Both the position numbers and the translations under genes were made by a program. The notes beneath the pieces were generated by a model, which worked only from the letters and a program-made list of their open reading frames with translations, was not told the origin of the DNA and did not search any database. Below, piece by piece: positions 54,842 through 62,275 of a DNA stretch of 64,000 nucleotides. How positions within the stretch are numbered: the first letter of the stretch is position 1; each line of letters begins with the position of its first letter. The stretch lies in the NCBI GenBank assembly GCA_902825965.1, contig CADEDA010000006.1, positions 82,709-146,708 on the forward strand, written 5' to 3'. This DNA comes from an uncultured Gemmatimonadota bacterium (GTDB lineage: Bacteria; Gemmatimonadota; Gemmatimonadetes; Gemmatimonadales; Gemmatimonadaceae).

Positions 54842-55378
54842 TCAGTCCGCGAACGCGGCCGCGTACCGGGCGTGCAACTCGCGCCACCGGGAGTCCTGGA
54901 GCGCATCCATCCCGGCCAGCCGACCGATCGGCTGCCCCTGGAGCAGCTGATCCATGACGTCGAAGCAGCGGTGCCACCCCGCAGCCCCCATTGCGATGTA
55001 CCGGCGGTCGATGGCCGTCCACAACGTCAGCCGGGTCCCCTCGCCCAGCGGCTCCAGCTCCCAGCGGAGCCGATGCCCGCCCCACTCGTACTCGAGAAGC
55101 CGCGCGCGCTCGGCCCGTTGCACCGTCGTCTCGGTGACCATCGGCGACGGCGCGTTCACGGTGGAGAGCTGCACCCGTACCCCCGCGACAGCCAGTGACC
55201 CGTCCGCATCGAACGGGGCCCACTCACGAAGCTGGGCCGGATCGGTGAGCGCGGACCAGACCCGCTCCGGGGCATGCCGGAGCCGACGTTCGATGATCAG
55301 CCCCCATGTATCGCCGGCATCCTTGCGGACCTGGGCCGTGGTGTCCGGCTCGCGCGCGTCATCGGCAGCGTCCGACAT
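54842..55378 (-). CDS. SRPBCC/AHSA1-family protein
   Basis: A 178-residue START-like (SRPBCC) protein: LIIERRLRHAPERVWSALTDPAQLREWAPF, EYEWGGHRLRWELEPLGEGTRLTLW. Such proteins bind small hydrophobic ligands; AHSA1-like bacterial members often follow an arsR-type regulator. It is the third gene of the arsR-doxX cassette, 7 bp after doxX. Ligand unknown. Confidence 0.88.
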   Translation of the reverse strand: MSDAADDAREPDTTAQVRKDAGDTWGLIIERRLRHAPERVWSALTDPAQLREWAPFDADGSLAVAGVRVQLSTVNAPSPMVTETTVQRAERARLLEYEWGGHRLRWELEPLGEGTRLTLWTAIDRRYIAMGAAGWHRCFDVMDQLLQGQPIGRLAGMDALQDSRWRELHARYAAAFAD

Positions 55379-55385
55379 CGGCGGC

Positions 55386-55763
55386 TCAGGCCTCCAGACG
55401 CGTCGTCGCGAAGCGGCCGTAGGCCACGATCGCGAGCAGCAGCACCATGGCGACGCTCCACACGAGCGGGTTCTCGGCCGAGAGCCGCGTCGACACCCGC
55501 GCGTATACCAGCGAGATCGCGAACGCCTCGACGCAGAGGATCGCTGCGGCGATGGGCGTCAGCGCCGGCATCCAGCGCATGGCGCCTGGCACCACCAGCA
55601 GCAGGCCCCCCATGAGCTCAACGATTCCGAGGATCCTCCAGAGGACAAGGGACAGCGCGGGAAACTGCGTGGCGAGATCGGCCGCGCTCATGGCCTTGTA
55701 ACCACCACCGGCCACCAGGAGGAGTGCGAGAAGCGCCTGAAGGACCCAGAGCATCGTGTTCAT
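55386..55763 (-). CDS. DoxX-family membrane protein
   Basis: A 125-residue protein with four hydrophobic segments (LWVLQALLALLLVAGGGYKAM; ALSLVLWRILGIVELMGGLLLVV; ALTPIAAAILCVEAFAISLVYA; LVWSVAMVLLLAIVAYG), matching DoxX/DUF-type small inner-membrane proteins. ATG 55763 overlaps the arsR-family stop (ATGA). Function is unclear; members often relate to redox or membrane stress. Confidence 0.85.
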   Translation of the reverse strand: MNTMLWVLQALLALLLVAGGGYKAMSAADLATQFPALSLVLWRILGIVELMGGLLLVVPGAMRWMPALTPIAAAILCVEAFAISLVYARVSTRLSAENPLVWSVAMVLLLAIVAYGRFATTRLEA

Positions 55764-56185
55764 CGGGGAGACCCTTTGCGGGGGGTGGAGGAAGTCGCAC
55801 GCGGCTCGCGGCGACGGGGAGGAGTGTCCGAGCCAGGCGCTGGGCCGAGTGGTGCGCCGCGGGGGGCGTCGAGCTCGCCGTCGAGCTGCCGGTCCAGATG
55901 GCGCTCGAGCGCGTCGAGGTGCGGCGCCCAGAATCGCCGGAACGGCGCCAACCACGCATCCAGCGACTGCAGCGGCTCGGGACGGAGGCGGTAGACCCGC
56001 CGCTGCGCATCGGGGGTGACCTCGACGAAGCCAGCGTCCCGAAGCACCCGCAGGTGCTTGGACACCGTCGGCTGCGGCAGCCTCAGGCGCCGCTCGAGCT
56101 CACCGACGGAGTGCTCCTCCTCGAGGAGGAGCGACACGATCGCGAGTCGATGGCGCTCGGAGAGCACGGCGAAGACGGATTCCAT
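55760..56185 (-). CDS. ArsR-family transcriptional regulator
   Basis: A 141-residue winged-helix repressor: FAVLSERHRLAIVSLLLEEEHSVGELERRLRLPQPTVSKHLRVLRDAGFVEVTPDAQRRVYRL. There are no Cys residues, so it is not a classical metal sensor; it belongs to the group that pairs with SRPBCC genes. The C-terminal ~40 residues are Pro/Arg-rich and disordered. ATG 56185 lies eight bases past a -10 box and no ribosome-binding site is present, indicating a leaderless message. It likely represses its own operon. Confidence 0.92.
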   Translation of the reverse strand: MESVFAVLSERHRLAIVSLLLEEEHSVGELERRLRLPQPTVSKHLRVLRDAGFVEVTPDAQRRVYRLRPEPLQSLDAWLAPFRRFWAPHLDALERHLDRQLDGELDAPRGAPLGPAPGSDTPPRRREPRATSSTPRKGSPR

Positions 56186-56192
56186 GGACCGA

Positions 56193-56222
56193 TATATACA
56201 ACATCACGTATATACCTGTCAA
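56193..56222 (-). promoter_or_regulatory. arsR cassette promoter with overlapping dyad
   Basis: Minus strand consensus -35 TTGACA (56222-56217), 18-bp spacer, TATATA (56198-56193). A perfect 7-bp dyad TATATAC-N8-GTATATA (56193-56214) covers spacer and -10, a natural ArsR operator. The AT-rich island stands out in this GC-rich DNA. Confidence 0.75.
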
Positions 56223-56270
56223 GGCATCTACAGACCCGCAGGCACTGGCTGTCGCCCCGCCGGTCCGACC

Positions 56271-56609
56271 TCAGCCCGGAGGCCACCCCAGCGCACGACC
56301 GCCCAGCACGTGCATATGGACGTGCCCCACCGTCTGACCACCGTCGTCACCGGTATTGATGACACAGCGATATCCGCTGCCGGCGATTCCCTCCTCGCGC
56401 GCCACACGCTGCGCCAGCATCCCCATCGCACCGATCACCGCTGCCGTCGGAACGGCATCCAGCGACGCGAAGTGCGCCTTGGGGATCACGAGGACGTGCA
56501 CGGGCGCCTTCGGCGCGATGTCGCGGAATGCGAGGCAGTCCTCGGACTCGGCGACCTTCTGCGCGGGGATCTCACCGCGCACGATTCGACAGAACAGGCA
56601 ATCAGTCAT
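56271..56609 (-). CDS. HIT-family (HinT-like) nucleotide hydrolase
   Basis: A 112-residue histidine-triad protein: DCLFCRIVRGEIPAQKVAESEDCLAFRDI, HVLVIPKAHFASL and the triad GHVHMHVLGGR. Two Cys in CLFC are typical of HinT zinc-binding forms. It hydrolyses AMP-lysine or phosphoramidates in relatives. ATG 56609 is the conserved start. Single-gene unit. Confidence 0.95.
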   Translation of the reverse strand: MTDCLFCRIVRGEIPAQKVAESEDCLAFRDIAPKAPVHVLVIPKAHFASLDAVPTAAVIGAMGMLAQRVAREEGIAGSGYRCVINTGDDGGQTVGHVHMHVLGGRALGWPPG

Positions 56610-56696
56610 GACACGGCGTTGACGGGAATCGCAGTGCTGCGCGGACACGCGAAGATCGCGCATCTCGCCGGGTTCGCCAAGCCATGCCGCGACAGC

Positions 56697-56726
56697 GGGG
56701 GCTCGGCGCGCGTGCGCCGAGCCCCC
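56697..56726 (-). terminator. Hairpin after the poly-Gly lipoprotein gene
   Basis: A perfect 13-bp stem GGGGGCTCGGCGC/GCGCCGAGCCCCC (56697-56709 and 56714-56726), loop of four, ten bases after the stop codon. No U tract. Confidence 0.6.
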
Positions 56727-56735
56727 TGGGTCCGC

Positions 56736-57359
56736 TCAGCGGGCCGTGACGACGAGGGTCGCGGTACAGGTCTCCACCGCCGGCGACGCCAGCAGAGCGT
56801 TGAAGTCGAGCAGCGACGGGATCTCGTGATTCTGCGCGAGGAATCGGAAGGTGTGGACGCCGGGCGTCGTCGCCGCTCCGGAGATCGTCACGAGCGCGCT
56901 CACACCGGCGTACTGACCACTGGTGCCGTAGCCGAGCAGACGCGCACCGCTCGCCTCATCCACGATCGTGAACGACCAGTAGAGGAACTTCCCGGGCGCG
57001 GCGACCGGCCCCGGCAGCGCGCCGTTAATGGCCATCACGATCTCGGAACGATCCTGAATGCCCTTGCGGATGGTCACGCCGATGGTCGTGCCCGCGTCGC
57101 AGGTCGCGGCGGCGGACGCCGCTCGGATCTTCCCCACGGCCGGCGCCGACGCCCCGCCACCACCGCCACCACCACCACCACCACCACCACCACCGCCACC
57201 ACCACCACCGCCGCCGGTCGCGTCCTCGGCGCCGTTGCCCTTGGCCGAGGCGAATGTCGTCACCTGTTCCGTCGGTCCGACGGGCGAGGCGGAGTCGGCG
57301 CAGGCCGCCCCGAGCAGGGCGAGCGAGAGAGCGGCAACGAGTGATGACCGAGAGTGCAT
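56736..57359 (-). CDS. Lipoprotein with a 21-residue poly-glycine tract
   Basis: A 207-residue protein: signal MHSRSSLVAALSLALLGAAC with a lipobox LGAAC (Cys20). Residues ~49-69 are 21 consecutive Gly encoded by a GGT/GGC repeat. The C-terminal ~135 residues form a beta-rich domain with two Cys (ATCDAGTTIGVTIRKG, VETCTATLVV) that could be disulfide-linked. The Gly tract likely acts as a flexible spacer from the membrane. Family not recognised. The upstream 57360-57526 is unusually AT-rich and probably holds its promoter, which I could not pin down. Confidence 0.78.
   Translation of the reverse strand: MHSRSSLVAALSLALLGAACADSASPVGPTEQVTTFASAKGNGAEDATGGGGGGGGGGGGGGGGGGGGGASAPAVGKIRAASAAATCDAGTTIGVTIRKGIQDRSEIVMAINGALPGPVAAPGKFLYWSFTIVDEASGARLLGYGTSGQYAGVSALVTISGAATTPGVHTFRFLAQNHEIPSLLDFNALLASPAVETCTATLVVTAR
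57153..57215. repeat. Trinucleotide repeat encoding poly-Gly
   Basis: Twenty-one consecutive Gly codons (minus strand GGN, mostly GGT) within the lipoprotein gene. Slippage in multiples of three would change length without a frameshift, so the tract may vary between strains. Confidence 0.95.
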
Positions 57360-57526
57360 GGTGGATCGCTCCGTGATGGTAGGCTACGAGTGAGGGGGGA
57401 CACTCGTATGACCAAGCAAGAAACTTTCCACGTGAACTATCGGCGCAAGTATTTGCCAATAAACACGTTATAAAACTGCGGTGAAATCTGCCCCGGAACG
57501 AAACGATCCAACGCTGGAACGCGGCG

Positions 57527-58252
57527 TTACAACGCCGCCCTGCCCGCAGCGAGTGCCGCGAGCCCCGCGGTCTCGAAGCGAAGGATCCCGCGGCCGATTG
57601 AGGCGCCCACGAAGCCGGCCTCGACCAGTGCCTCCAGTTCCGGTGCCTCGAAGCCGCCTTCCGGTCCGAGTGCGAAGGTCAGCGGACCGGAGTCGCTCCC
57701 CCGAGCTCCTTCGCGGAGGAGTTCGCCAAGGCTCGGGGCGTCGCGGTCGAGCACGAAACGACGTCCGCTGGGGCAGGCCGCGATCGCGGCTTCCACGCTC
57801 GCTTCGGGGAAGAGCGTCGGGAGGTAGGCACCGCGGCTCTGTTCGAGCGCGGCCACCATCCGCGCGCGGACCTTCTGTTGGAAGGTGGGTCCCTCTCCCC
57901 GCGGATTCACGTGCTTCGACCGACGGAAGAGCACGGGGCGCCAGCTGCTCAACTCGAGTTCCGTCGCCTTCTCCGCGAGCCAGAGCATGCGATCGCGGTC
58001 GGCGACCGGCACGAGAAGATGGATGGGCGCGGCCGCATCGACCGACTCGGCCCGCTCGACGCTCACCGTCGCGTGGCGCTTGGCCAGTTGCGTGAGGACG
58101 CCCTCGCCGCGCGTCCCCTGCCCGTCCACCAACCCCACGCGGACACCGGTTTCCAACCGCCGCACCCGCATGTGATGTGCGGCGTCCTCCCCGAGCGTGA
58201 CGGTTCCTGGCGCGCTGAACGGCTCGTCGGTGACGAACGTCGCGATGCTCAC
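57527..58252 (-). CDS. rsmE: 16S rRNA m3U1498 methyltransferase RsmE
   Basis: A 241-residue SPOUT methyltransferase: AAHHMRVRRLETG near the N-terminus, LAEKATELELSSWRPVLFRRS, FALGPEGGFEAPELEALVEAGF and RGILRFETAGLAAL (knot). It methylates U1498 of 16S rRNA. GTG 58252 overlaps the prmA stop (GTGA). Confidence 0.95.
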   Translation of the reverse strand: MSIATFVTDEPFSAPGTVTLGEDAAHHMRVRRLETGVRVGLVDGQGTRGEGVLTQLAKRHATVSVERAESVDAAAPIHLLVPVADRDRMLWLAEKATELELSSWRPVLFRRSKHVNPRGEGPTFQQKVRARMVAALEQSRGAYLPTLFPEASVEAAIAACPSGRRFVLDRDAPSLGELLREGARGSDSGPLTFALGPEGGFEAPELEALVEAGFVGASIGRGILRFETAGLAALAAGRAAL

Positions 58253-59070
58253 CGCGACACCCGGACGCTCCACCACTGTTCTTCGTGATCCTCGGCGTCG
58301 ACGCGCCAGCCACCGGCCGCCAGCACCGCGAGCATCATCGGCCGCTCCTCGGCCAGGATGCCGCTCAGGATCACGACGCCGTCGGGCGCCAGCGCCGCAG
58401 GGAGTGCCGGGAGGATCTCCTTGAGCACGGACGAGATGATGTTCGCGAGGATGATGCGCACGGGCGCGACCAGCGGGAGGAGTCCGGCGGCGTCCCCTTC
58501 GAGCACCGCGACGCGATCGCCGACGCCGTTGCGTTCGACGTTCTCCTCGGCGTTCGCGATGGAGTCGTGATCGAGTTCGATGGCGAACGCACGCGACGCC
58601 CCCAGCTTCACCGCCGCGATGGCGAGTACGGCGCTGCCCGCGCCGAGATCCGCAACCGCGTCACCGGGGCGGATGACCGCCTGCATCAGCCGCACGACTC
58701 CCCGCGTCGTGGGATGCTCGCCGGTCCCGAAGGCCATCGCGGGTTCGATGACGACCGTGCTCGATGGATCGAGGCCGTCCGCCAACCAGGGTGGCGTGAC
58801 CGTGAGCGCCCCCAAGCGGTGGGCGGTGATCCGTTCGCGCCACTTGGTCGACCAATCCACGTCCTCCAGCTCCGAGTGCTCGGACTCGAGCGCCGGGTCC
58901 GCGACGCGCACCGCATCGATGAACCGCCGAGGATCCTGCTCGGCTGGAAGGTGCGTGATCAGTCGCTCGCCGTCCTCGTGTACGCCCTCGGCGCCGGCCG
59001 TGAACATCGCGGCGGTGACGGGCGGCGTGAGATGCGGGGTGGAGGGAACGATGACGACGCGATGCCACAT
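58249..59070 (-). CDS. prmA: Ribosomal protein L11 methyltransferase
   Basis: A 273-residue PrmA: DVDWSTKWRERITAHRLG, IEPAMAFGTGEHPTTRG, SAM motif VADLGAGSAVLAIAAVKLGA and ILANIISSVLKEILPAL. It trimethylates ribosomal protein L11. dnaJ-prmA-rsmE is a common order; here dnaJ is 54 bp upstream. Confidence 0.95.
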   Translation of the reverse strand: MWHRVVIVPSTPHLTPPVTAAMFTAGAEGVHEDGERLITHLPAEQDPRRFIDAVRVADPALESEHSELEDVDWSTKWRERITAHRLGALTVTPPWLADGLDPSSTVVIEPAMAFGTGEHPTTRGVVRLMQAVIRPGDAVADLGAGSAVLAIAAVKLGASRAFAIELDHDSIANAEENVERNGVGDRVAVLEGDAAGLLPLVAPVRIILANIISSVLKEILPALPAALAPDGVVILSGILAEERPMMLAVLAAGGWRVDAEDHEEQWWSVRVSR

Positions 59071-59124
59071 TGGGAGGGCGATGCGGGAGGGAACGGCGAT
59101 GCAGGGCGATCCGCGCGGCGGCGG

Positions 59125-60252
59125 CTACCCCGTGATGGCTTCCTTCATCTTCGCCCAGAATCCCTTCTCGCGCTTGTCGGGAGGGGCGGATCCGGCCTCA
59201 TGCAGCTGTTCGATCAACCGCTCTTCCTCGCGGCCGAGGCTCTGCGGCGTCCACACCTGCACGCGCACGTGCAGATCGCCGACGCCGCTGGCGTTGACGC
59301 GCGGGAGGCCACGGCCGCGGAGCGTGAAGACCTGGCCGCTCTGCGTGCCCTTGGGAATGCGCAGGGACAACGGACCGGTCACACCCGGTGCCTCGACGTC
59401 GGCGCCAAGCACGACCTGCGGGTAGGTCACCAGCACCTCGCAGTAGAGGTCCTCGCCGTCCCGTTCGAAGCGTTCGTCCTCCACCACCTCGAACACCACG
59501 ATCACGTCGCCGCGTGGCCCGCCCCGGACTCCCGCGTTCCCCACGCCGCGAAGATGCATGTACTGACCCGTGGAGACGCCGGCCGGCACCTTGATGTCGA
59601 GTGTCTGCTCGCCGCGCTGCCGCCCCTCGCCGCGGCAGGACTTGCAGGGGGTCGGGATCATCACCCCCTCGCCGCGGCAGGTCGGGCATGGCGCCACGCT
59701 GACGAACTGCCCGAAGAAGCTCTGCTGCGCCCGGCGCACTTCACCCTGGCCGGCGCAGGTGGAGCAGCGCTGGGTCTGCGTTCCGGGCTCGGCACCCACG
59801 CCCGAGCACCGGTCGCAGGGATCGAGCAGCTTGAGCTTCACCTTCTTGGTCACCCCGGTGGCCACCTCGATCATCGTGAGGTCGAGATCCACCTTGACGT
59901 CCGCCCCGGCGCGCGGGGAGCTCTGCTGGCGTCCACCGCCGCCGAACAGGTCCCCGAGCCCGAAGTCGCGCATGAAGATGTTGAGCGCCTCGGAGAGGTC
60001 CACGTGATGGAATCCCCCGGCTCCGCCACCGCCGCGTAGTCCGGCCTCGCCGTAGCGGTCGAAGGCCGCGCGTTTCTGGGGATCCCGGAGCACATCATAG
60101 GCCTCGGTGATCGCCTTGAACTTCTCCTCCGCCTCCTTCGATCCCCCGTTGCGGTCGGGGTGATACTGCATCGCGAGCTTGCGGTACGCCTGCTTGATCT
60201 CGTCGTCGCTCGCCGTCTTGGAGACACCGAGCGTGGAGTAGAAATCGGCCAT
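59125..60252 (-). CDS. dnaJ: Chaperone DnaJ
   Basis: A 375-residue class A J-protein. J domain 1-70 with HPDRN; G/F-rich linker; four CxxCxGxG zinc repeats (CDRCSGVG, CSTCAGQG, CPTCRGEG, CKSCRGEG); C-terminal substrate-binding domains. It delivers clients to DnaK. ATG 60252 is the conserved start. dnaK and grpE are not in the window, and no CIRCE element is seen; a sigma-54-like site lies upstream instead. Confidence 0.97.
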   Translation of the reverse strand: MADFYSTLGVSKTASDDEIKQAYRKLAMQYHPDRNGGSKEAEEKFKAITEAYDVLRDPQKRAAFDRYGEAGLRGGGGAGGFHHVDLSEALNIFMRDFGLGDLFGGGGRQQSSPRAGADVKVDLDLTMIEVATGVTKKVKLKLLDPCDRCSGVGAEPGTQTQRCSTCAGQGEVRRAQQSFFGQFVSVAPCPTCRGEGVMIPTPCKSCRGEGRQRGEQTLDIKVPAGVSTGQYMHLRGVGNAGVRGGPRGDVIVVFEVVEDERFERDGEDLYCEVLVTYPQVVLGADVEAPGVTGPLSLRIPKGTQSGQVFTLRGRGLPRVNASGVGDLHVRVQVWTPQSLGREEERLIEQLHEAGSAPPDKREKGFWAKMKEAITG

Positions 60253-60320
60253 AATGGACGCCAAGGTGACCGACCCCTGCCGCGGTGGCGGGGCCGAGAG
60301 TGGAACCTAATCGTCCTTGA

Positions 60321-60335
60321 GCAACCTCGGTGCCA
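60321..60335 (-). promoter_or_regulatory. Sigma-54-like promoter element upstream of dnaJ
   Basis: Minus strand TGGCAC (60335-60330), five bases, TTGC (60324-60321), matching the -24/-12 consensus TGGCACN5TTGC exactly. The start would be about 60310, giving a leader of about 60 nt to dnaJ. rpoN itself is not in the window. Confidence 0.45.
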
Positions 60336-60361
60336 GTCGTCGGCGGCCGGGAGGGCGGCTG

Positions 60362-62275
60362 CTAGGCGGGCGTGGGACTGATCTCGCGGGGGAACCGCAG
60401 CGCCCGTTCCACCTCCTGTCGGGCCGCGATGAGGCGCTCCACGTCCGCCGCCACGTCCGCCGCCGCTCCCAGATGCGTCGTCAGGCTCTCGACCGTCGCC
60501 ACGCCGGCGTGCATGCGCAGGAGACCGAGCCGGATGGTCTCGAGTGCGCCGATGGCCTGCACCTGCTTCGCGCGTGTCTCGTCGCGGAGGGCCCGGATCG
60601 CATCGTACTCGGCGCCGTGGTCGGCGCCGGGGGCGCCACTGAGCGCGTCCGCGAGCTCGTCGTGCCGCTGCCGGAGCTCCGCGGCGTCCGCCTGAAGCCG
60701 ACGCAGCACGTCCGGCAGCTCGGCGAGGGCCTCGCGCGACTCCTTGGGGAGCTGGGCGAACAACTGCTCGGCGGCGAGTCCCAGCGAGAGCTCGGTCGCG
60801 CGATGGGTCATCGCACTCGAGCGTTGCCGCTGCGGCGCGAGCCTCTCCGCGATCGCGAACAGCGTCCGCCCGATCCTGCCCTTCCACACCCCACCCCAGA
60901 ACTCCGTGTCGACGTCGCTCCGGCGCTGCATGCGCAGGGTGAGGGCGATGGCCGATGCCATGAAGGTGGGCATCGAGATGCCCGCGACCAGTCCGGCGAA
61001 CTGCGCGAAGGAGCCGCGGGCGAACACGAGATTCACGTCGAAGATCGCGAACGAGGTCAGGAACGTGAGCAACGAGACGCCCGCCACCGGTGCCGAGATC
61101 CGCACCACGCTGCCGAGCAACGCCTCGCCCCGCGTCGAGGCGATGCCGTTGGCCGCCAACCGCTCCTCGCGCGCGATCTCCGATTCGGCGCGGAAGGCGG
61201 GTTCGAGGTCGCGCTGCGTGAATCCGGCACGCGCCAGTCCTCGGGCCGCGAAGGTCAGGTAGGTGAGCGGCATGAGGACGAGCCCTGCCCCGATGATCGA
61301 GAACCCGACCCATGGGCCGAAGGCGGCCGCACCCAGCACGCCGCCGACGAAGGTGCCGAGCGATCCCAACAACGCGCCGGCGCCGTCCACGCGGCCGTCC
61401 CGCTTCACGAAGCTGCGGAGTGCCGCGGGGACCTCACGACGCTGTTCGAGCGCCGCGGCGAGTTGCTCGGCGAGCACGCCGGCGTTCGCGGGTCGCTCGG
61501 CCGGCAGCTTGGCGAGGCAGCGGTCGATGATCGCACCCAGCCGGCGCGGCAGCGGAGTGCCCAGCGACGCGATGGGCGGCGCCGCCTCGGCGACCTGCTT
61601 CGCGAGCACTTCGGTCGCCGTCTTGCCCTCGAAGATGAGTCGCCCCGTGAACGCGTAGAACGCCGTGGCGCCGAGCGAGTACAGGTCGCTGCGGGCATCC
61701 ATCGGTTGGCCCATGACCTGCTCGGGACTCATGAACTCCGGCGTACCCGCGATGCCGTCGACGCCGGCATCCCCTGCCGCGGCGGCGATCCCGAAATCCG
61801 CGACCAGCGCGCGCCCACTGCCGGACTCGAGCAGGATGTTGTCCGGCTTCACGTCGCGATGCACCAGACCCTGCCCGTGCGCATACGCGAGCGCCCAGGC
61901 GACCTCGCGCAGGATCCGCGTGCCGTCGCCGGCGGGCAGCGGGCCGCGCGTGCGCACCCGATCGGCGAGCGTCTCGCCGTCCACGTAGGACATCACGAAG
62001 AACACGAAGCCTTCGACGTCGTCGACGGCGTGGATCGGGATGATGTTGGGATGCGAGAGCTTGGCCGCCAGCCGGGCCTCGCGCAGGAAACGCTCGCGCA
62101 GGTCCCCTTCGACGGCGCGCTCGGGCGGAAGCAGCTTGATCGCCACCAGTCGGTCGAGGTGCACCTCGCGCGCGAGGTACACGATGCCCATGCCGCCGCG
62201 CCCGAGTTCCCGGTCGAGCGAGTAGCGCCCGGCCAACACTCCTTGGAACGCGATGAAGGTGTGGTCGATGCTCAT
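60362..62275 (-). CDS. Membrane serine/threonine protein kinase
   Basis: A 637-residue protein. The N-terminal kinase domain (about 18-290) has the Gly loop GRGGMG (25-30), Lys47 in AIK, catalytic HRDVKPDN (Asp141) and DFG (Asp160-Gly162), with an SPE variant of the APE motif. The C-terminal half has three to four hydrophobic segments around 305-460 and then a long helical region, without PASTA repeats. ATG 62275 overlaps the stop of its paralogue (ATGA). It likely signals from the membrane; substrates unknown. Confidence 0.95.
   Translation of the reverse strand: MSIDHTFIAFQGVLAGRYSLDRELGRGGMGIVYLAREVHLDRLVAIKLLPPERAVEGDLRERFLREARLAAKLSHPNIIPIHAVDDVEGFVFFVMSYVDGETLADRVRTRGPLPAGDGTRILREVAWALAYAHGQGLVHRDVKPDNILLESGSGRALVADFGIAAAAGDAGVDGIAGTPEFMSPEQVMGQPMDARSDLYSLGATAFYAFTGRLIFEGKTATEVLAKQVAEAAPPIASLGTPLPRRLGAIIDRCLAKLPAERPANAGVLAEQLAAALEQRREVPAALRSFVKRDGRVDGAGALLGSLGTFVGGVLGAAAFGPWVGFSIIGAGLVLMPLTYLTFAARGLARAGFTQRDLEPAFRAESEIAREERLAANGIASTRGEALLGSVVRISAPVAGVSLLTFLTSFAIFDVNLVFARGSFAQFAGLVAGISMPTFMASAIALTLRMQRRSDVDTEFWGGVWKGRIGRTLFAIAERLAPQRQRSSAMTHRATELSLGLAAEQLFAQLPKESREALAELPDVLRRLQADAAELRQRHDELADALSGAPGADHGAEYDAIRALRDETRAKQVQAIGALETIRLGLLRMHAGVATVESLTTHLGAAADVAADVERLIAARQEVERALRFPREISPTPA

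Noticed and set aside
57445-57458. Sigma-54-like TGGCAAATACTTGC upstream of the poly-Gly lipoprotein
   Set aside because: The spacing between the GG and GC elements is one base too short and the C of TGGCAC is missing.
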